NCBI GenBank assembly: GCA_039028975.1
Contig: JBCCHB010000003.1
Span: forward strand, 62,001-126,000
Length of the DNA stretch: 64,000 nucleotides
Direction of reading: 5' to 3'
From: JAHBNG01 sp039028975
GTDB taxonomy: Bacteria; Chloroflexota; Anaerolineae; Caldilineales; Caldilineaceae
Part shown: in pieces, positions 58,901-64,000 of the stretch
Numbering within the stretch: the stretch's first letter is position 1
Layout: each line of letters opens with the position of its first letter
The notes under the pieces: generated by a model
The model's database searches: none
What the model saw: the letters and a program-made list of their open reading frames with translations, nothing else
Told to the model about the DNA's origin: nothing
Program-made: the position numbers and the translations under genes

Positions 58901-61900
58901 GGGACACCTCTGGTAGAATCGGGTCAGGCCTACTACTTATCTGGGTCTGCAGGGCAGCCATGGCCGGAACGGGATCAGCAAGGGCAGGCTCTTCCACAAC
59001 TATCCAAAAGTCATTCTCTTTCTGCAAAAGACCAGCTTCAGCCATTATCTCTAAGAGGCGCTCCAGCAGCTTTTGGGAAGAAGGCACGACGCTAACCTGC
59101 TGAATGATCTGCTCTGTGCGCCATCTATCTCCCGATTTGAAGGTGAATCCTGCTGTAGCCAAAGCCTTCAACACATAGTCAACGGCCAATGGTTCTAGAG
59201 AGGCGGCCCATTTCTGAACGGCTTCATCGGCAGATTGAGGTTCCCCAAAAGAAGATACGAGTGCCTCTGGGGTTGGCAGATAATCGGGCTGTAGACCAAA
59301 ATAGGGATGAGGCTGCCAATCGACTTCGTAGAGCCACTCCTCCCAAGCGTCATCTCTGCGAATGCTATCTAAAGGAACCGCTCGCATTTCATACCCATCG
59401 ATAGTGGCAATCAGTGTTCCTTGCTCGTTAAACAAGCTGATATCCCAGCTATGCTCGTTCATCTTGCAGGCATGACACCACCAAGTTGTCTGGTTTCCAT
59501 CATGTGCCGACTGGAAGAGGTGCAGCGCATCAACGGTAAAGGGCATCATAACCTGGCCATCGTCGTTTGGCTTGGTTGCTAGGGTGGCTATCTGGAAGCA
59601 AGCGTCGAGCAATCCTGGATGAAGCAAGTAGTCAGAGACAGTGGCCGCTGCATCAGGAAGAACTAGTTTGGCCAATCTCTCCACCTTGGCTTGAGACGGT
59701 TCATTGTCTGCTGCACCATCTTGCGCGTTATCTTGCCCACTCCATAATTCGCTAAGCCACCGGAAGCGGGGACCTATTTGTATTTGGGCCATAGCCACTG
59801 ATTCATAGATCAATGCTGTATCAAGCGCCTGATTACACTGTTGACGAAGGGTTGTGAGATCAGTCTGCGTTCGTAATCCTGGCTTTTGGGTTGTTACCAT
59901 TCCTGTTGCATGAAGGGCTGCATCAACCATCTCGCCTTGGGCATCTTGCTCCAAATATGGATAGCTGAACAGTTGGAACTTATAGCTTGCGGGTCTCTGC
60001 TTTCTGCTGCCTCCATTTCTTCTGGGTCCATTTCCCTTGGCGCCATTTTGACCGGCTCTATCCGAGGTAAGGATGGTTTGCACAATACTCGCCCCCGGAT
60101 CTGGAACGACCAGCACTTGCGACCAAACCACATCCTGCACGGTAAGAGAATCGCCTTGACCAAAGGTTAACTCACCAGCGCTTAGCACCATGGCCAACAG
60201 GGATGACCCGGAGGCAACCACAGCCCCAGAGATCCGTTGATCGGCTAAGAAGGGTACTGTCTCTACACTGAATTCAGCTTCAAAGATGATTTCATTGCGG
60301 AGAGGCAATTTAGACATCTGATGGATAAGCGGTCTCAAGGTGGCATATTGAGCCACTTTGGGCGGAGCAACCCAGTATCGCTCGCGCTGGAAGGGGTAGG
60401 TAGGCAGCTGGATCTTGTGTCTTCGATGCGCCTTGTCCAAGCTTTCCCAATCAAATTTTATCCCCTGGACATATAGCTCACCCAAGCTGGTTAACATCTG
60501 TTGCCAACCCCCTCGCTCGTGGTGCAGCGAAGAGAGCAGGACAGGCTCCTCATCATCGTCAATAATTTGCCCTACCATCCCCAACAAGGTCGGTTTGGGG
60601 CCAATTTCGATGAAGATATTGCAGCCTTCCGCCGCCAGCGTCTGGACACCATCAGCAAAGCGTACCGGGTTGCGTAGATGGTGTCGCCAATAGGTTGGGT
60701 CGGTCAATTGCCAAGAGGAGTCATCAGATGAAACCACAGATGAGACTACCGTGCCTGTCATGCTGGATACGACTGGCCCTTGAGGTGGGCTTAGCTCAAT
60801 CTGATCTCGGATCAAGCGTTCAAATTCATCCAATACAGGGTCAAGTAGTGGCGAGTGGGCAGCCATAGGCACAGCCACTTTGCGCGTCTTGAAACCGGCT
60901 TCCTTCAATGCTGCCGTCACCGCCACCACATGCTCATCCCCACCAGAGATGACTACGCTGCGGGGGCCATTGATGACACCAATCACCACATCGTCATAAG
61001 GGTCGACAAAGGGTGACACATCCTCCTCTGCACCGATGACCGAAACCATACTTCCTATCGCCCGCTCCATGAGGCGACCCCGCTCGCTGACCAGCCGTAG
61101 CCCATCCTCCAAAGAGAGCACCCCGGCTGTATAAGCCGCAGCAAAATCACCTAAACTGTGGCCTAGCACCCAGTGAGGCTGAATTCCCCACGATCTCCAC
61201 AGCTCGACCAAGGCACATTCCACGGCAAAGTTGACAGCCTGGCCGCAGGGGTGGGAGTCCATGATGTCGTTATGATCCGGATCGTCTACTGGATAGAGCA
61301 GATCAATGAGAGAACGGCCCAATACAATTTGGGCAACCGTGTCGCAGCGGTCTATGACATCTCGAAATACTGGTTCCGTTTCATATAGATCCCGACCCAT
61401 GCCCAAATACTGCGATCCTTGTCCCGTAAAGAGGAAGGCGATGCGGGGGCTGCTGAACTGAGCCAATCCTTGCAGAATCCCATCGGCTTCTTTGCCCCGC
61501 TGAAGGATGGCCAAGTTGGCTTGCATGTCTAGGTGATTGGCCGCAACAATCCCCACCCGATGAGTAAAGTGGTTTCGCCCAACCGCCGCCGTATAGCAGA
61601 GATCCCCTAGATATAAATCTGGATACGTGCGAAAATGCTCAATATAGCGTCCAGCCAAGTCTGGCAATGCTTCTGGGTTTTTAGCTGACAAGAGCAGTAG
61701 ATGCTGGGGCCTTTCTACAGCCTCTGTTTCACAGTCAAAAATACTATCTTCAGATAGAGTTTTTTCAGGAAAAGTACTATCAGGAAGCGCACGACTATTT
61801 GCCAAAGGCGCCTTTATCGACTCTCTCTTTGGACCAGACGCGACGACAATATGGGCATTTGTTCCGCTGATACCAAACGAACTGATTCCGGCAATACGCT

Positions 61901-64000
61901 GCCCATCTTCTGTCGAACTTACCCCATTCAACGATGGCCAAGGCTGCAACTTTGTTGGGACACCAATAGCGTATCGATCCCATTCGATAAAGGGACTGGG
62001 CGTATTGAAATGGAGGTGCGGCGGAATTTGACCATTCTGCAGAGAAAGGACAATCTTGACAAATCCCACAATCCCCGAAGCGGCTTCTAGATGTCCCAGA
62101 TTGGTCTTGACTGAACCAACCAGCAGAGGATTGGATCGCTCTGAACCAAAGACGGCATCCAACGCTCGCATCTCGATGGGATCCCCAAGCGATGTCCCCG
62201 TACCATGCGCTTCAATGTATGTGACATCATCCGCCTGCACTTGTGCCGTAGCGAGTGCTTGGCGGATGACTTTTTCTTGCGCTATTTTGTTGGGGACCGT
62301 CAATCCGCTGCTGGGGCCGTCATGGTTAACGGCACTGCCTTTGATAATGGCCAAAATTGTATCCCCATCTGCTTCCGCATCACGCAAGCGTTTGAGCAAT
62401 ACCATGCTACTGCCCTCACCCCGACCATAGCCATCAGCCGTGGCATCAAAGGTCTTACAGCGACCGTCTGGGGAGAGCGTTTGCATCTGCGAGAGTGCAA
62501 TATAGCCAAACGGGGAGAGGGTCAGGTTGATACCACCTGCTAAGGCTAAGCGGCATTCGCCAGCGCGTAGACTCTGGCAGGCAAGATGCAATGAGACTAG
62601 AGAGGATGAACAAGCTGTATCGACCGCCATGGTGGGGCCTTGCAACCCAAGCGTATAGGCAATCCTGCCGGCCGCGGCGCTGTGTCCACTGCTGGTTACA
62701 AAATAGGTGTTTTCACCAGGCGCGCCAGCCGAATAATCACTTTCACCGATGCCGACAAAGACCCCTGTCTGGCTATCAACTAGTGTACTGGGTGCTATCC
62801 CCGCTCGCTCCAGTGCTTCCCAGCTTATTTCCAATAAGAGCCTGTGGTGGGGGTCCATTCCCTCTGCTTCACGAGGTGCAATGCCAAAGAAGAGTGGGTC
62901 AAAGTGCTCTACATCGTCCAGTAGAGCCGCTTCACGGGTATACATTTTACCTGGTGAAGGGCGCTGCGGGTCATAGAAATCGTCCACATTCCAGCGCAGT
63001 GAGGGCATCTCCTGTACCATATCAACGCCATTTTTAAGCAATTCCCAGAAGGTTTCCGGTGTATCCGCACCAGGAAAGCGACAGGCCATACTAATCACCG
63101 CAATGCCTTCGTTGGTGCGAGCGTTTGACTGGACGCCAGCCTCGGCTCCCTGACTGTGGGCGGGATGTGCACCTTCTCCTTTTGCTAGATGGGTGTCGGC
63201 TAGTGGCGTTTCAGCCAGTGCCAGCACCTCATCAAGTAAGTAGGCAGAGAGGGCCTCGACCGTTGGATATTCAAAGGCAACAGTTGAGGGAAGCGTACAC
63301 TGGAACACCTCCTCTAGTTGTCGCCTTAATTCCAGCGCCATAAGGGAATCCATGCCCAGATCAGCAAAACCACTCATCGTCTCCAGCAGATCTCCTGCTG
63401 GCTCACTCATGCCCAGAACGTGAGACACTGTCTGCTGCACGTGATCCCGCAACCCATCCAAGCGATCGGCAACTGGCAAGTTGCGGATCGTTTGGATAAC
63501 CACTCCATCAGCCTCTCTTGGCTCTTTGGTCGCCTCTTTGGCCGCTTCATCTTCGGCAGCCACATTGGCCAAGAACGGACGCGGTTTGGTCATCTCATAA
63601 AGCGTTTTCAAGCGCGACCAGTCAATATCCGCCGCGGTGATTTGAACTGCTCCACTCTGCACAAGATAGGTTTGGATGGCCAGCCCTAGCGCGGGTGCGA
63701 AGGAGCGCACCCCCATGGCTTGCAGCATGGCCTGGCCTTCGGGCGTCGCCATGCCAGAGAGTCCCCCAGAAGATCCAGCATCCCCCGCCCAGGGACCCCA
63801 AGCAATGCTCAGCCCGGGCAGCCCTTGGCTACGTCGATAAGCCATCAATCCATCTAAAAAGTGGTTGGCCGCGCCATAGTGAGCTTGCTGCTTACCCCCC
63901 CAGATGCCCGCTCCGGATGCGTAACAGATAAAGAGATCCAGGTTCAGTTCCTCGGTCAGTTGATGTAAGAGCCAACCGCCCATCACCTTAGGACGCAGTA
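55938..64000 (-). CDS. Type I PKS, 5' incomplete: end of KR-ACP module, then KS-AT-DH-cMT-KR-ACP with degenerate DH, cMT and KR (gene A)
   Basis: The frame is open to the right edge (LRPKVMGGW at the edge is mid-KR), so the start lies outside; about 2687 codons are visible and residues are counted from the edge. A KR C-terminal half comes first (A-type pattern GIWGGKQQAHY, Tyr near 40) and an ACP (DSLMALE near 217). The next module has a normal KS (about 300-717; DTACSSS, EAHGTGT, GHLE), an AT of the MAAHSP lineage (GHSLGDF near 945) and a normal ACP (DSLMAVE near 2570). Between them every tailoring domain is damaged: DH His is Gln (ADQRISGAVVAS near 1254), SAM motif EIGAGTGG is EISGGASG near 1765, the KR cofactor motif is TSSPNGIG near 2210, and KR Tyr and Asn are His and Ser (MHGATS near 2384). 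A beta-keto product is inferred. An acidic docking tail ends at a TAG stop. Confidence 0.95.
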   Translation of the reverse strand, partial: LRPKVMGGWLLHQLTEELNLDLFICYASGAGIWGGKQQAHYGAANHFLDGLMAYRRSQGLPGLSIAWGPWAGDAGSSGGLSGMATPEGQAMLQAMGVRSFAPALGLAIQTYLVQSGAVQITAADIDWSRLKTLYEMTKPRPFLANVAAEDEAAKEATKEPREADGVVIQTIRNLPVADRLDGLRDHVQQTVSHVLGMSEPAGDLLETMSGFADLGMDSLMALELRRQLEEVFQCTLPSTVAFEYPTVEALSAYLLDEVLALAETPLADTHLAKGEGAHPAHSQGAEAGVQSNARTNEGIAVISMACRFPGADTPETFWELLKNGVDMVQEMPSLRWNVDDFYDPQRPSPGKMYTREAALLDDVEHFDPLFFGIAPREAEGMDPHHRLLLEISWEALERAGIAPSTLVDSQTGVFVGIGESDYSAGAPGENTYFVTSSGHSAAAGRIAYTLGLQGPTMAVDTACSSSLVSLHLACQSLRAGECRLALAGGINLTLSPFGYIALSQMQTLSPDGRCKTFDATADGYGRGEGSSMVLLKRLRDAEADGDTILAIIKGSAVNHDGPSSGLTVPNKIAQEKVIRQALATAQVQADDVTYIEAHGTGTSLGDPIEMRALDAVFGSERSNPLLVGSVKTNLGHLEAASGIVGFVKIVLSLQNGQIPPHLHFNTPSPFIEWDRYAIGVPTKLQPWPSLNGVSSTEDGQRIAGISSFGISGTNAHIVVASGPKRESIKAPLANSRALPDSTFPEKTLSEDSIFDCETEAVERPQHLLLLSAKNPEALPDLAGRYIEHFRTYPDLYLGDLCYTAAVGRNHFTHRVGIVAANHLDMQANLAILQRGKEADGILQGLAQFSSPRIAFLFTGQGSQYLGMGRDLYETEPVFRDVIDRCDTVAQIVLGRSLIDLLYPVDDPDHNDIMDSHPCGQAVNFAVECALVELWRSWGIQPHWVLGHSLGDFAAAYTAGVLSLEDGLRLVSERGRLMERAIGSMVSVIGAEEDVSPFVDPYDDVVIGVINGPRSVVISGGDEHVVAVTAALKEAGFKTRKVAVPMAAHSPLLDPVLDEFERLIRDQIELSPPQGPVVSSMTGTVVSSVVSSDDSSWQLTDPTYWRHHLRNPVRFADGVQTLAAEGCNIFIEIGPKPTLLGMVGQIIDDDEEPVLLSSLHHERGGWQQMLTSLGELYVQGIKFDWESLDKAHRRHKIQLPTYPFQRERYWVAPPKVAQYATLRPLIHQMSKLPLRNEIIFEAEFSVETVPFLADQRISGAVVASGSSLLAMVLSAGELTFGQGDSLTVQDVVWSQVLVVPDPGASIVQTILTSDRAGQNGAKGNGPRRNGGSRKQRPASYKFQLFSYPYLEQDAQGEMVDAALHATGMVTTQKPGLRTQTDLTTLRQQCNQALDTALIYESVAMAQIQIGPRFRWLSELWSGQDNAQDGAADNEPSQAKVERLAKLVLPDAAATVSDYLLHPGLLDACFQIATLATKPNDDGQVMMPFTVDALHLFQSAHDGNQTTWWCHACKMNEHSWDISLFNEQGTLIATIDGYEMRAVPLDSIRRDDAWEEWLYEVDWQPHPYFGLQPDYLPTPEALVSSFGEPQSADEAVQKWAASLEPLAVDYVLKALATAGFTFKSGDRWRTEQIIQQVSVVPSSQKLLERLLEIMAEAGLLQKENDFWIVVEEPALADPVPAMAALQTQISSRPDPILPEVSLLARCGEKVSEVLRGLQDPVDVLFPGGDTALVTDLYTKSPRYQVFNEWLQQITAQVVETLPATQGLRIMEISGGASGLTGGIARTILPLLPAGQTDYLLTGTDSEWLNSLQDEFGDYPFVRYGLLDSEQPVNGLSSSLFEAELTTEAQGLGRYQTDLLVANGLLSMANDVTETLTNIRQLLHSSGHFIFLEDIQRNPVVDLTVGLLAPQADPLLTVNQWETLLLEHGFQSVQAIEHLGRAMIVGQADDTVTAGTDAGETWLIFADTQGVGDGFANQLRKEGDRAVLLYVHEHYEQIDEETFRIQPNQAEEYQRFLTQFTKIDGLVYLWSLDTDSVPYSLNSSSNVADAAKLGYDALWQLVQGLEQSGSAHSDTTQPEPEPLSLWLVTQDALAVTKMDSVQGVAQAGVWGLGKVIAREHPHLHCVSIDLSAYNNPDSPDRLASQLLAEIRSADLNKPLEMQIAHRPEARYLPRLKRHQVGREILSSSTRLENDPSISDSTDNIQASQIHADATYLLTSSPNGIGLMIAQWLVEEGARHLLLVERWHPGAKREPLLDSLQDELQEILTSVGGDLTIVHSDFLTDASVSNSTTSTSAEESKLVMQKALAGINAAYPLRGLILAAGLLDEKANLEPTLLEPDEKRFVGGVDSGIQDAWHLHEMTLEMSLDFFVVFTSTALLLAQEAQAMHGATSAFLDAFVQYRRRQGLPVLGINWSQWANLITDAQYSTDAQPDTDSEPVGEQQLSAELGLGAVTPVHGIRAFAYLLRQNNQSQNNQSQSMCQMGVSPIDWPTFLESLAKPNPFYAEFVQPLEDVAIESSKPFNLRQQLDEADQAERGQLLLNYLRMAVGEVLGLRNPEQIDPRQGLLEMGLDSLMAVELRNRMGRALEHRLPSTLVFDYPTIDALQTFLADEFFDPEVAGVWQKQHSDIKQAMASLPDEMDTVEALAAAIEAESEDDADGVDDTNVELKDADSEDDIAEMLAQLVYSDN
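56165..63113 (-). other. Module A1: KS-AT-DH(degenerate)-cMT(degenerate)-KR(degenerate)-ACP
   Basis: KS, AT and ACP keep all catalytic residues; DH, cMT and KR do not. The best comparison is module 2 of gene B, which has the same AT lineage and domain order but an intact SAM motif and an ER. The segment that carries GLTDGWWRF in the gene B methyltransferase is missing here, and ANVLHATKD reads ANGLLSMAN. There is no ER. Predicted net chemistry: extension without beta-reduction or methylation. Confidence 0.85.
56573..56602 (-). repeat. 15-base repeat encoding NNQSQ in gene A
   Basis: Two perfect copies of TTTGACTCTGGTTAT plus a partial third, in the post-KR segment of module A1. Confidence 0.88.
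63215..64000 (-). other. Module A0, partial: KR (C-terminal half) and ACP
   Basis: Catalytic Ser and Tyr of the KR are both visible (YASGAG and AHYGAAN), with Trp eight residues before Tyr, the A-type mark expected to give an L-configured hydroxyl. The KR is followed by TAADIDWSRLKTLYEMTKPR, a segment shared almost exactly with gene B module 1, and by an ACP. Whether a DH or ER lies upstream cannot be seen. Confidence 0.85.

Noticed and set aside
63981..63986. GTG/ATG near the right edge as the start of gene A
   Set aside because: They lie in the middle of a KR domain (LRPKVMGGW) and the frame stays open to base 64000, so the true start is outside.

Overview
The window lies entirely inside one large hybrid polyketide synthase / nonribosomal peptide synthetase (PKS/NRPS) locus. 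All seven coding regions are on the minus strand and fill the window almost edge to edge, so the direction of transcription, and the likely direction of chain growth, is from base 64000 towards base 1. Genes are separated by 15, 11 and 3 bases, or overlap by 1 and 4 bases, which indicates one translationally coupled operon. The only real gap is 152 bases (3052-3203), filled by short tandem repeats. Both ends of the cluster lie outside the window, so starter unit, chain release and tailoring genes cannot be seen.

Order of synthesis: (A) 64000-55938, 5'-incomplete: end of a KR-ACP module, then KS-AT-DH-cMT-KR-ACP in which DH, cMT and KR all lack key residues; (B) 55922-42744: KS-AT-KR-ACP and KS-AT-DH-cMT-ER-KR-ACP; (C) 42732-36778: KS-AT-DH-KR-ACP; (D) 36774-24820: KS-AT-KR-ACP and KS-AT-DH-ER-KR-ACP; (E) 24820-7892: KS-AT-KR-ACP twice, then KS-AT-DH-ER-KR-ACP; (F) 7895-3204: docking-Cy-A-Ox-PCP, an EpoB-like thiazole (or oxazole) forming NRPS module; (G) 3051-1, 3'-incomplete: a hybrid-type KS, a wrecked AT and an ACP. 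If the line is colinear, the chain gains a hydroxyl (A), an unreduced keto unit (A), a hydroxyl (B), a methylated saturated unit (B), an alkene (C), hydroxyl and methylene (D), two hydroxyls and a methylene (E), then a thiazole (F), and is passed to G. I do not recognise the product.

Organism: base composition by eye is close to balanced, which argues against actinomycetes and most myxobacteria. The PKS sequence style and the abundant heptanucleotide tandem repeats (GGTTGCT, TAATGCG, TGGTGGC and similar) recall filamentous cyanobacteria or filamentous Chloroflexota. I cannot decide between them.

The most unusual points are the module in gene A whose whole beta-carbon and methylation apparatus is degenerate while KS, AT and ACP look intact; the AT in gene G that has lost its catalytic Ser, its oxyanion-loop motif and its whole small subdomain; and heptameric repeats, like those between genes F and G, inside the AT linkers of otherwise intact modules, where a change of one repeat unit would shift the reading frame of a protein of thousands of residues. 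No tRNA, rRNA, CRISPR, insertion sequence or credible plus-strand gene was seen.
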